Source: Sporosarcina sp. ZBG7A (GTDB lineage Bacteria; Bacillota; Bacilli; Bacillales_A; Planococcaceae). Taken from it: a stretch of DNA of 49,185 nt. The stretch lies in the NCBI RefSeq assembly GCF_000813425.1, contig NZ_JWIB01000012.1:1-49185 (forward strand). Reading direction: 5' to 3'. The notes under the pieces were generated by a model. The model made no database searches, was not told the DNA's origin, and saw only the letters and a program-made list of their open reading frames with translations. Both the position numbers and the translations under genes were made by a program. This document shows positions 17,378-25,202 of the stretch, piece by piece (the stretch's first letter is position 1; the number at the start of each line of letters is the position of its first letter).

Positions 17378-17468
17378 CTTAACCTTTTTAATTTGAATTC
17401 CCCCTCGAGTGTCAAGGTGTGCTTATTTTCAACAGTAATAGTCAGTTCCTTATTCTGAAAAATGGAAT

Positions 17469-17720
17469 TTAGGGCTTTCTAACCGATTGAACAATAAAAA
17501 CTATGCCTAATACTGCTACTGAGGTGGCTATTATTAATGGTAAGGTTCCTACTTGTATTAGAGCAGTTTTAAAAACACCATACCTTGAATCCCATCCCCC
17601 TCCACCAGGACTATTCAAAACCTGCGAATAGACAGATGCCGAGATCAAAGTTGAACCGTAAAGAATAGCACTTACAATTAACAATGTTAGACCAATGTTT
17701 ACGTGTTTAATTTTTCTCAC
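17469..17720 (-). CDS. Small two-helix membrane protein
   Basis: Unrecognised 83-aa protein with hydrophobic helices at about 9-31 and 55-78. A glycine-rich loop (SPGGGGWDSRYG) lies between them, and the tail is basic. The start is uncertain: the GTG directly abuts AGGG, while an ATT three codons later is better spaced. It stands alone between a lipoprotein gene and a VOC gene. Confidence 0.6.
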   Translation of the reverse strand: MRKIKHVNIGLTLLIVSAILYGSTLISASVYSQVLNSPGGGGWDSRYGVFKTALIQVGTLPLIIATSVAVLGIVFIVQSVRKP

Positions 17721-17792
17721 CCCTATCTTTAACTAAATGGCCATATTAATCCGCAACAATTACTCAACAACTACGCCAGATAATGGATTAAG

Positions 17793-18239
17793 TTATAAAT
17801 ATTGCTTTTCCCATTCACTTAAATACATTTTTTCCGATTGTTCAACTTCTTTGGGTAATCGAGTTATCAGTTCCAAACTATTTCCATCCGGATCATCGAA
17901 ATAAATCATTGCGTGCGCTTGGCTAGGAATAACGATGGGTTCTTCTGTTCCTATACCAAATTCATCCCGTACTTCGATTCCTCTTTCTTTTAACCATGCC
18001 TTCGCTTTCTTTATATCTTCCAAATCAACAAAAAATGCTATGTGTCTTAATGAAACGTGATATGGTATCTTTGCTTCTGAACCTACCCATAACCCGATCC
18101 AACTTTTACCTTCCTCAATCCAAAAAAATGCTACTTTATCATATCTTTTATATAAAGTAAGACCAAGCTTTGTGTAAAAATCAATTGATTGTTGTAAGTT
18201 ACTAACAGGTATATGCGCTTCATATAACCCCTTTATCAT
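17793..18239 (-). CDS. VOC (glyoxalase/bleomycin resistance) family protein
   Basis: 148-aa VOC protein, clearly paralogous to the one near 3.4 kb. It shares MIKGLYEAHIPVSNL, the W(I/L)EEGKSWIGLW strand, the LRHIAFFVD ligand strand, the YFDDPDGNSLELI end and the terminal MYLSEWEK. Candidate metal ligands are H9, the H of RHIAF and the E of NSLEL. The ATG has GGGGGGG upstream. Family members act on thiol conjugates, lactoylglutathione or antibiotics; the substrate is not known. Confidence 0.88.
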   Translation of the reverse strand: MIKGLYEAHIPVSNLQQSIDFYTKLGLTLYKRYDKVAFFWIEEGKSWIGLWVGSEAKIPYHVSLRHIAFFVDLEDIKKAKAWLKERGIEVRDEFGIGTEEPIVIPSQAHAMIYFDDPDGNSLELITRLPKEVEQSEKMYLSEWEKQYL

Positions 18240-18377
18240 TAAATCCCCCCCATAGTAGAGCGAAATTAGTATGAATGATCAAGTGCATTTAAAGCAGGCG
18301 AAGATAACAAGTTGAACCTCTGTAGGTTTTTAAAATGATATGATGGAATTCATCTAGCATTATTACTTTTTCTAACT

Positions 18378-18671
18378 TCAAAAAGAACTAGCCACTAGCG
18401 GTGTTATCAATAATAAAAATGAAATGAGAATTAGCAAAAATGACACTTTTTTTGGGAGTTTTTCTTTACTTTTTCCTTTGTACCATCCTGAAAACTGTAA
18501 CTTGTTTCTATATAATACAAAAATGATTATAAAAATTGCTGTTGCACCTACCCACATGTATTTAATAGGTACTTCATACATGGTATAAATATTGTTTAAT
18601 ACAGCCCATCCCAAACCGCCAAAAAAAATAAGAATTATAAGTATGCGAAGTAGTTCTAATGACGTCCTCAT
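18378..18671 (-). CDS. Three-helix hypothetical membrane protein
   Basis: Unrecognised 97-aa protein with hydrophobic segments at about 5-25, 34-52 and 74-96. A basic loop follows the second (YRNKLQFSGWYKGKSKEKLP). The ATG has CGGAG at a proper distance. It stands alone. Small membrane proteins of this kind are frequent in the block, and no family name can be given. Confidence 0.6.
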   Translation of the reverse strand: MRTSLELLRILIILIFFGGLGWAVLNNIYTMYEVPIKYMWVGATAIFIIIFVLYRNKLQFSGWYKGKSKEKLPKKVSFLLILISFLLLITPLVASSF

Positions 18672-18775
18672 ATCGATACTCCGTTCTTTTTAAGATAAAA
18701 ATTTATTTGCATGTGTGCTTTGGAATTTGGCACGATTCATAAGGGGATTGCATAATTAAAAACACAAACATTTTG

Positions 18776-19171
18776 TCAACGACGGTTAAATTGTTTCAGT
18801 AAGAAATCTAAATCCTCTGGGTATGTGTGAGACATTGTTTTCACTTCAGGTAATGACTTCCAAGCAGCAGCTGCAATAATCCCATCAGGATCCTGGATAC
18901 CAGTGCTCGTGCCAACTTTTTCTACTATAAAATAATAGGTTTTCACTTCAATACCTTTAATCGATGTTTCTTTAACTAGCAATTGTTCGATGATACTCAC
19001 ATCATATCCTGTTTCTTCTTTAACTTCCCTTAGACAACATTCCTCGGGACTTTCACCTTCTTCGATTCCGCCAGAAGGAACCGCCCATTCTTCTGATCCG
19101 TGACATTTCACCATTAGTAGTTCATTTTTTTCGTTGAAACATATCCCTGCTGAACCCAACCAGCTTTTCAT
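18776..19171 (-). CDS. Nudix hydrolase
   Basis: 131-aa Nudix protein. The box is GGIEEGESPEECCLREVKEE followed by TGY, preceded by WAVPSG. The ATG chosen is 7 nt after GGGGGA; a TTG four codons earlier lies within that site. The N-terminus GSAGICFNEKNELLMVKC forms the first strands. It is the third Nudix gene in the first 20 kb. Substrate not predictable. Confidence 0.92.
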   Translation of the reverse strand: MKSWLGSAGICFNEKNELLMVKCHGSEEWAVPSGGIEEGESPEECCLREVKEETGYDVSIIEQLLVKETSIKGIEVKTYYFIVEKVGTSTGIQDPDGIIAAAAWKSLPEVKTMSHTYPEDLDFLLKQFNRR

Positions 19172-19248
19172 CAAATCCCCCAAATCATCAATCCTGTTAT
19201 TGAACTATTTGGCTATTTTGAAGAAGAAGCGATTTATAGTAATATGCT

Positions 19249-19378
19249 CTGTTGATTGTAGCGGAAGAAGGCAGACTCCGAAGGGATCAGCGTGCGTCTT
19301 GAGACCCCGTAGGGCGCATGGTTTTCGGCTTAAGCCACGCCCCTCGGAAAGCGTGCCTTCTGAAGCGGAAAGCAACAG
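19249..19378. repeat. 130-bp palindromic dispersed repeat
   Basis: The element starts CTGTTGATTGTAGCGGAAG and ends CTTCTGAAGCGGAAAGCAACAG-like, so its ends are inverted repeats. The centre is GC-rich (GAGACCCCGTAGGGCGCATG) against an AT-rich background. Elements with TTGATT...GCGGAA ends and a GAGACCCCG core are common between genes in Bacillales (from memory). It fills most of the 327-bp gap before the DUF5694 gene. It may be a MITE or a structured RNA. Confidence 0.65.
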
Positions 19379-19498
19379 TCTTCAAAGACAGTGTCCCTAA
19401 TGCAGCACAGACTTATTGAATGCGTTTGGTGAAAAAGAAAGTGTTTACACCATCTATCGACTTAATGAATCTCATAAAATGACAAAGCAACCTATAAG

Positions 19499-20200
19499 TT
19501 ATGATAGAACGCTAAGTGGTTGAACGACCTCGCAAACTTCACTTTCTTCAAGGAATTTGGTAACGATTGATGAATGGGAGCTACCTACTATAAACAAAAT
19601 ACGTTCTTCCTGTGACTCAATTAGACGGGTCACATTAGAGAACATAATTAAATTCCTTTTGTACCACCAGCTTAACCAGTTCATACCGACATAGTTATTG
19701 AAATCACCGATACGTGCTATATTTACATATATCTTATGGAACATATTAATGAGAACGGGATCATTTAGCTCTTTATAATAATCTACTATACTTTTATTTT
19801 CTGTTAATTCGGGCACATGAAGTTCCTTGTATATTTCATTTAAAAGTTCTGGTTGGTTTTCTCTCCCCCAACTCTCGACTTCTCCATAATGCATGTCATA
19901 CTTGCCCATCCAATCGATTGCGTATATCTGTTCATGGCCAAGCTTTAAACCTAAACGAAACCCTACTTGGTCGATTTCATTCATTTCTAAGTTGTTCGAG
20001 CCCGATCTGTATTGGATATATTTTTCGTTTAACTCCTCATTCTCTTCTGCTACCATTTCAACTGCAATCTTCGTTGGTTTATAAATTGCTAGTTTAGAAA
20101 CTAATTCCTCGATTTCAGTTTGTCTTTTTTCGGAGTTTAGGCCTTCATGTTCAAACATATGAAAAGTTCCAAGTAGAAGAACTTTCGCCTTTTTCTGCAT
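19499..20200 (-). CDS. DUF5694 (TraB-like fold) protein
   Basis: 233-aa protein with the DUF5694 signatures: VLLLGTFHMFEHEG at the N-terminus, KIAVEMVAEENEELNEKY, and YAIDWMGKYD. These GTFH and E/D positions recall TraB/GumN-type putative hydrolases. The start is ATG, 8 nt after GGGGGAG; that site lies at the end of the upstream GNAT gene, which stops 5 bp before, so the two are probably co-transcribed and coupled. No signal peptide. Function unknown. Confidence 0.82.
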   Translation of the reverse strand: MQKKAKVLLLGTFHMFEHEGLNSEKRQTEIEELVSKLAIYKPTKIAVEMVAEENEELNEKYIQYRSGSNNLEMNEIDQVGFRLGLKLGHEQIYAIDWMGKYDMHYGEVESWGRENQPELLNEIYKELHVPELTENKSIVDYYKELNDPVLINMFHKIYVNIARIGDFNNYVGMNWLSWWYKRNLIMFSNVTRLIESQEERILFIVGSSHSSIVTKFLEESEVCEVVQPLSVLS

Positions 20201-20205
20201 CAAAG

Positions 20206-20751
20206 TTACTCCCCCTTTTTTCTCCATTCACTATCCAAAACACTATAGAGAATTGAATCTCGCCAACCCTCTTCCAATAAGATATTTTCTCGCATTCTTC
20301 CTTCTTGAGTCATTCCAACTTTCCCTAAAACCTTTGAAGAGCCTACGTTTCTTGGATCACTTGTAGCGAAGATACGATGTAGACTTAAGGTATCAAATCC
20401 AAAGTTTATTAAAAGAGTTGCTACTTCTGTAGCGTATCCCTTTCCCCAATAATCTGGATGCACAATATAACCTATTTCCCCTTCTCTATTGGTTAAACTC
20501 CGTATATTCAGCTCGCCTGCACCAATTAGCACGTTGTTTTCAATGACCGCAAAAACAAACCTACTTCTTGGATTCCTTGTAGCATCAGACAGTACTTGTC
20601 GCACAAATATTTGTGACTCTTCTTCGGTATTCGGCCCCCAAGGTTGATATTGGCAGACACTGGGTTGAGAGGCATAGCTATGTACATCGATCCAATCTCT
20701 ATCTTCCATCTCTCTCAAGGTAATTCTTTCACCATCTAAAAAACCAGTCAT
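20206..20751 (-). CDS. GNAT N-acetyltransferase, RimJ/RimL type
   Basis: 181-aa acetyltransferase with LDGERITLREMEDRDW at the start, the CoA loop GYIVHPDYWGKGYATEVATL, and DPRNVGSSKVLGKVGMTQEG at the end. The ATG has GGGGAGG upstream. It precedes the DUF5694 gene by only 5 bp, which suggests one operon. Its target, protein N-terminus or small amine, cannot be told from sequence. Confidence 0.92.
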   Translation of the reverse strand: MTGFLDGERITLREMEDRDWIDVHSYASQPSVCQYQPWGPNTEEESQIFVRQVLSDATRNPRSRFVFAVIENNVLIGAGELNIRSLTNREGEIGYIVHPDYWGKGYATEVATLLINFGFDTLSLHRIFATSDPRNVGSSKVLGKVGMTQEGRMRENILLEEGWRDSILYSVLDSEWRKKGE

Positions 20752-20809
20752 TCAAGCAGCCTCCCCACTCCAGTGGTATTTCTTTCTATGAAAGATACAA
20801 TCAGCTAAG

Positions 20810-21835
20810 TTACAACTTCCATTCAAACCATCTTCCGTGACCATCTGTGTCACCGATCGTGTTTTTAGATTCCACACCATTCACATAGTAATCGAGGTGG
20901 AGTTGCCGATCCCACATATTATTGTAAATATGAAAGACGTCTCTCTTACTCCCGATCTTTGCAATCTTATCTAATAGCTCGTGCTTGGTTTCATTTGGGA
21001 TTTGGTTTGCCACATGAGTGTGAAAGATACAAATCGTGGAGTCTGTAGGAAGTGTATCTACTACGTCGGGAAGTAAAAATACTCCATCGCCTTCAACCAG
21101 TTTTACTGGGTTTTCTTTCAAAGACTCAGCAGCCCTGTCGAATAACTCCATTCGTTCCTGATGCTCGGGCCAAATGAGTGACTTTAACCACAAATAGTCT
21201 TCAGAATCAGATAGATTGCTTATATTGAGATCTAATCCAATTTTAGATGCAATTGGAGGGCTTTCAGAAAGTATTATTGGAAAGTGATCCCCTTTAACTT
21301 CCGAGGTGATATGAACACGAGCACCTTCTTTTCCAAACGTTTCACCAGTACCATATGAATAGCTATAGTGATCCCATAAGAGCTGAAGACCCGCACTGGT
21401 TCCAATTTCAATAAGAGACAATGGTCTTTCAACTTTGTTGTAAATCCACGAAAATACTGGATAGAGATAGCCGCATCGCCTAACCTCATTTGTTTGAACT
21501 AACTTGCTCTCTACTATTGAAATGATTTCCTCTCGATATCGCTCACAGAAATCTTTAAAATTGCTGAATGTCTCGTTGTCTATTTTCCTTGGTGGATTTG
21601 TAACACTGCTATAATAGTCTTTTAATGGATGTACATATCCTTTTAATAGAAGATAATGAACAGCCCCGAATAATAGGTTAGGTACCGGCTGCCCTTTTGG
21701 AACTGCCAGGCACAAATTGAGTACTTCAGCGTCTTCTGCTATTTTCAATGACAGAAATTCATAGAGTTCACTGGAGCCCTTACATTCCATGTTTGCGAAG
21801 TTCATAAAACTCCAGGATAAATGAGAGTTTTGCAT
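20810..21835 (-). CDS. DUF2332 family protein
   Basis: 341-aa protein with DUF2332 features: LLFGAVHYLLLKG, the RRCGYLYPVFSWI stretch, a glycine-rich LIEIGTSAGLQLLWD motif that resembles a methyltransferase nucleotide loop, and a FHTHVANQIP segment. The family is of unknown function; the GTSAGL loop hints at SAM binding, but this is inference. GAGGAGG precedes the ATG. It may form an operon with the GNAT and DUF5694 genes downstream. Confidence 0.83.
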   Translation of the reverse strand: MQNSHLSWSFMNFANMECKGSSELYEFLSLKIAEDAEVLNLCLAVPKGQPVPNLLFGAVHYLLLKGYVHPLKDYYSSVTNPPRKIDNETFSNFKDFCERYREEIISIVESKLVQTNEVRRCGYLYPVFSWIYNKVERPLSLIEIGTSAGLQLLWDHYSYSYGTGETFGKEGARVHITSEVKGDHFPIILSESPPIASKIGLDLNISNLSDSEDYLWLKSLIWPEHQERMELFDRAAESLKENPVKLVEGDGVFLLPDVVDTLPTDSTICIFHTHVANQIPNETKHELLDKIAKIGSKRDVFHIYNNMWDRQLHLDYYVNGVESKNTIGDTDGHGRWFEWKL

Positions 21836-21885
21836 AATTGTTCCTCCTCTGCTACTCCTTTAAAACGGCACCAACATTTCTATAC

Positions 21886-22881
21886 TTAATCGTCAAGCCA
21901 ACGTTCAGTACTAGCTACAGTTTTTGCATCTGCATCTAACTTGACCTTTTTCCCAATGGCTAATGGATGCATGGGATGGGTGTGGCACGTGTCAAATTCA
22001 GCTAGAATTGGAATTGGCAGTCCATCTAGCTGTTCAAGCAATAAATCCAAAGGTTGTTTGCCTGTCCCTAAATCATCATATAATTCATGTTTCCCCAAAA
22101 TGATGCCCGCGACTTTCTCGAAGACGCCATGTACTTTCAGCATAGCTAGATTCTTTTCCACAACAGATGGCGATTTCGTACAGTCTTCGATTAGTAAAAT
22201 ATCCCCTTGCTTAATCTCAGGGAAATATGGTGACCCGATAAAGCCGTACATCGTATTCAAGTTCCCTCCGATCAGTCGGCCTTCTGCAACTCCTCCGTTC
22301 CCCGTTACCCATTCATTTGGATACAACTTTTTCTCTGTCGTCTTCTCCAACCAGTTGACCGGTTCGTCGGACCAATAGTCAGGCATAGGTACTTCATAAG
22401 GAATGTTACTTTCTTGCATAAAATACTGCTCGAAATAGCGATACGTAACAGTGACTAGTGGCTCAAACTCACCGAATGATGGAACCAAAGCGGGTCCATA
22501 AAATGTCGGGATACCTGTTTTTGCATAAAGCGCGAGTAGTATCGCTGTTGTATCCGAATACCCAACTACAAGTTTTGGGTTTTGTTTAAATGCTTCGTAG
22601 TCAATATAGGGCAACATACTATTTGAGTTGGTACCACCAATTGTCGACATGATCATCGTGATATCGGGATTCCTAAGCAACTCATTCAGTTCATCTGCTC
22701 GCTCTTTAGGTGCGCCTGATCGGTACCCCTCGGCTTTCCCTGTTAAATTCCCCTCTTTCACGATGAATCCTTTCGATTCCAAAAACGCTTTTGCCCGTTT
22801 ATAGCGAGGCTCTGCATTCACGGTTGCAGGTGATGATGGGGAGAAGATTCCGATTGTATCCCCTTGTTTTAATCGCTTCAT
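21886..22881 (-). CDS. S66 LD-carboxypeptidase (LdcA/MccF-like)
   Basis: 331-aa serine peptidase of family S66. The nucleophile is in GYSDTT (Ser109). The other triad members are Glu232 in LLIED and the His of DTCHTHP (His300), where the family usually has GH. MccF of this family cleaves microcin C; LdcA cleaves L,D bonds in recycled muropeptides. The insert PDYWSDEPVNWLEK before the catalytic Glu favours the MccF-like branch, giving a possible antibiotic-immunity role. AAGGAG precedes the ATG. Confidence 0.88.
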   Translation of the reverse strand: MKRLKQGDTIGIFSPSSPATVNAEPRYKRAKAFLESKGFIVKEGNLTGKAEGYRSGAPKERADELNELLRNPDITMIMSTIGGTNSNSMLPYIDYEAFKQNPKLVVGYSDTTAILLALYAKTGIPTFYGPALVPSFGEFEPLVTVTYRYFEQYFMQESNIPYEVPMPDYWSDEPVNWLEKTTEKKLYPNEWVTGNGGVAEGRLIGGNLNTMYGFIGSPYFPEIKQGDILLIEDCTKSPSVVEKNLAMLKVHGVFEKVAGIILGKHELYDDLGTGKQPLDLLLEQLDGLPIPILAEFDTCHTHPMHPLAIGKKVKLDADAKTVASTERWLDD

Positions 22882-22901
22882 TTTCTGTACTCCTTTCGTT
22901 A

Positions 22902-23054
22902 CTATTTTTTCATCTTATCAGCAATGGTACGCAAGATTTGATTTTTTTCTTTCTGTAACTTAATGAAAGTGATTAGAAACCAAATGATGAACACAAATGG
23001 TACAAACCAAAAAAGTAGTGAAAGGATTGGGAGTATTGAAATCATATTTTCCAT
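22902..23054 (-). CDS. Small single-helix membrane protein (50 aa)
   Basis: Short gene with AAGGAG 8 nt before its ATG. The product starts MENMISILPILSLLFWFVPF, has one long or two short hydrophobic segments (about 5-32), and ends in a basic helical tail (LQKEKNQILRTIADKMKK). This resembles short DUF4083-like proteins of Bacillales, though that is a guess. It is divergent from the HrtB-like gene and upstream of the carboxypeptidase, 20 bp apart, probably co-transcribed with it. Confidence 0.6.
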   Translation of the reverse strand: MENMISILPILSLLFWFVPFVFIIWFLITFIKLQKEKNQILRTIADKMKK

Positions 23055-23345
23055 AAGAATGTCTCCTTTCTATTAAATAACTTACTCAGAAACTCTGGGT
23101 TATGTATAACGAAACTAGAAAATGTTTTCCGAATGTTAACTCTTTTGTTCCCGGATAATTATACCATATCTCTAACTAGCGTCGCATGAACAATGGAAAA
23201 TTCTGAGTATTGGTTCCCAACTAAATTGTTCTTCTCAATACACTGAATGAAAAAGTTTCGCAGAGATTCAATTGTAATGCTGTGTTTATGTAGCGTTCAT
23301 GTTGCGGGAGTACACTGAGGGTATTCAATCACGGAGGTGTTCACC

Positions 23346-24380
23346 ATGCAAATGGCGTGGAAAGAAGTTAAAAAAAGTAAAATGAAATTCCTGATACTCG
23401 GTTCGATCATCTTTTTGGTTAGTTTCTTGACCTTCATTATCTCGGGATTAGCTAACGGGTTGTCTGAAGACAACGCTGCCCTTATTAAAAATGTCCCCAA
23501 CGGGCAGTTCTACTTAAATGAAGATGCAAAACAAACATACAACCTTTCTAAAATCGATGTCGATCAGCAAGACAAATTGCTCGCAGACTACAATGGGGCA
23601 ACTGCAATGTCCATTCAAATGGGCTTCGTCAACGATACAGAAGACAAACAACACAGTGTTGCATTTGTGACGTCCACTGACAGTGAACTATTCCCTAATG
23701 TCAAAGACAATGAAGTCGTATTAGATGCTTCCTTGAAAGATGAAGGGATCAAAGTCGGTGACATTCTGACGAATAACCAATTCAGCGGAGAGTTCAAAGT
23801 CGTTGGATTTACAGAGAAGCAAACGTATAGCCACGCACCTGTTGCGTTCATCAGCATGAAAAACTATCAAGAAATTTACCGTGTGATGGAAATGCAGACG
23901 GTATTCATCCCAGGATCGGATAGTCCTGATTCCATAAAGGGACTTGAATCATTCAATAACAAGGAATTCTTGAATACGATTCCGAGCTATGGCGCAGAAC
24001 AAATGTCCCTCAACATGATTATTTGGTTCCTCGTTGTGATTAGCGGTATGTTGTTTGCGATTTTCTTCTATATGATGAACGTCCAGAAAATCGGATTGTA
24101 TGGCATATTGAAAGCGATTGGTGTGAAGACCATTTCACTGTTTAGCATGATGTGGTACCAAATGTTACTGATTACAGCTGTATCGCTCGTATTATCCGTT
24201 GGGCTCAGCCAAGTGTTCAGTATGGTAGCTCCCGCAGGTATGCCGTTCAGCTTACCACTTGAGACGTCATTATTATTATCTGGTGTATTCTTAGTGATTG
24301 GATTCATCGGAGCAACTATTTCAGGATTCCAAATCAAAAAAGTGGAGCCGTTGCAGGCAATCCAACAAGGAGAGATGTAA
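23346..24380 (+). CDS. hrtB: HrtB-like heme-efflux ABC permease (FtsX domain)
   Basis: 344-aa permease of the FtsX/MacB type. One N-terminal helix (about 17-36) is followed by a large extracytoplasmic domain and three C-terminal helices. It resembles Staphylococcus aureus HrtB: MAWKEVKKSKMKF start, SGLANGLSEDN, FFYMMNVQKIGLYGILKAIG, and KKVEPLQAI at the end. HrtAB exports excess heme. The start is the ATG 8 nt after GGAGG. It is followed by the ATPase 1 bp downstream. No HssRS two-component genes are nearby, so the heme role is inference. Confidence 0.75.
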   Translation: MQMAWKEVKKSKMKFLILGSIIFLVSFLTFIISGLANGLSEDNAALIKNVPNGQFYLNEDAKQTYNLSKIDVDQQDKLLADYNGATAMSIQMGFVNDTEDKQHSVAFVTSTDSELFPNVKDNEVVLDASLKDEGIKVGDILTNNQFSGEFKVVGFTEKQTYSHAPVAFISMKNYQEIYRVMEMQTVFIPGSDSPDSIKGLESFNNKEFLNTIPSYGAEQMSLNMIIWFLVVISGMLFAIFFYMMNVQKIGLYGILKAIGVKTISLFSMMWYQMLLITAVSLVLSVGLSQVFSMVAPAGMPFSLPLETSLLLSGVFLVIGFIGATISGFQIKKVEPLQAIQQGEM

Positions 24381-24381
24381 G

Positions 24382-25056
24382 ATGGCGATTTTCACAATTG
24401 ACGATGTCGAAAAAACATTCAAAAGTGGTGATGTCAGTGAGAAAATCTTAAAAGGCGTCGATCTTGCCTTGAACGAAGGCGAAATCACGGCACTCGTTGG
24501 TCCCTCAGGATCTGGTAAGTCGACGATCTTGACGATTGCCGCTGGACTGCAGAAAGCAACTGGTGGGCAAGTGCTTTTTGAAGGTAAAGACATGACCCAG
24601 ATGAGCCAAGAAGAAATCCGTAAAATCCGTTCAAGTGAATTCGGATTTGTGTTCCAGTCTTCGCACCTTGTCCCCTTTTTGACGGTGGAGGATCAGTTGT
24701 TGCTCATGCTCGATGTAGCAGAAACAAAATTGAACAAAAAACAGCAAAAGCAAGAAGTGTCGAAAGTGCTGGATCTTGTCGGCATGTCACATAGGAAAGA
24801 TGCCTACCCTTCTTCCCTCTCAGGTGGCGAAAAACAACGTGTCGCAATTGCACGAGCGATCATTCATCAACCGAAAATGCTATTTGCGGATGAACCAACA
24901 GCGAGTCTCGACTCTAAACGTTCCAAAGAGGTAATGGAAATCATCCGGAATTTAACGAAAACGTTGAAAATCACTACCCTTATGGTCACTCACGATGAAG
25001 AAATGTTACCGTATGCGGACCGTATTGTTATGATGAAAGATGGCTTGATTGAATAA
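24382..25056 (+). CDS. hrtA: HrtA-like ABC ATPase
   Basis: 224-aa ABC ATPase. Walker [10 protein letters not shown] at 40-48, signature [14 protein letters not shown], Walker B MLFADEPTASLD. The stretch FGFVFQSSHLVPFLTVEDQL matches S. aureus HrtA closely. It powers the adjacent HrtB-like permease; the genes are separated by one base. A strong terminator follows. LolD/MacB-type exporters of other substrates are the alternative. Confidence 0.8.
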   Translation: MAIFTIDDVEKTFKSGDVSEKILKGVDLALNEGEITALVGPSGSGKSTILTIAAGLQKATGGQVLFEGKDMTQMSQEEIRKIRSSEFGFVFQSSHLVPFLTVEDQLLLMLDVAETKLNKKQQKQEVSKVLDLVGMSHRKDAYPSSLSGGEKQRVAIARAIIHQPKMLFADEPTASLDSKRSKEVMEIIRNLTKTLKITTLMVTHDEEMLPYADRIVMMKDGLIE

Positions 25057-25062
25057 TTGAGC

Positions 25063-25099
25063 AAACCCCTTTGCCTGACGTTCAGGACAAGGGGTTTTT
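25063..25099 (+). terminator. Rho-independent terminator after hrtBA-like operon
   Basis: Stem AAACCCCTT / AAGGGGTTT with a 17-nt loop, followed by T residues; it starts 6 bp after the ATPase stop. Confidence 0.9.
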
Positions 25100-25202
25100 G
25101 GGTAGAATAGAAGTGAGGGCATCAACCCAGCAGATTCATACTCACTTCGACATAAATCTGGTAGTATGGACACCATTATCAGAAGGAATAGGAGGCAAAA
25201 CA

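Noticed and set aside
1..22900. Integron cassette array with attC sites
   Set aside because: Spacers show short GC-rich bits such as GCGCAC, but no consistent paired sites and no IntI gene.
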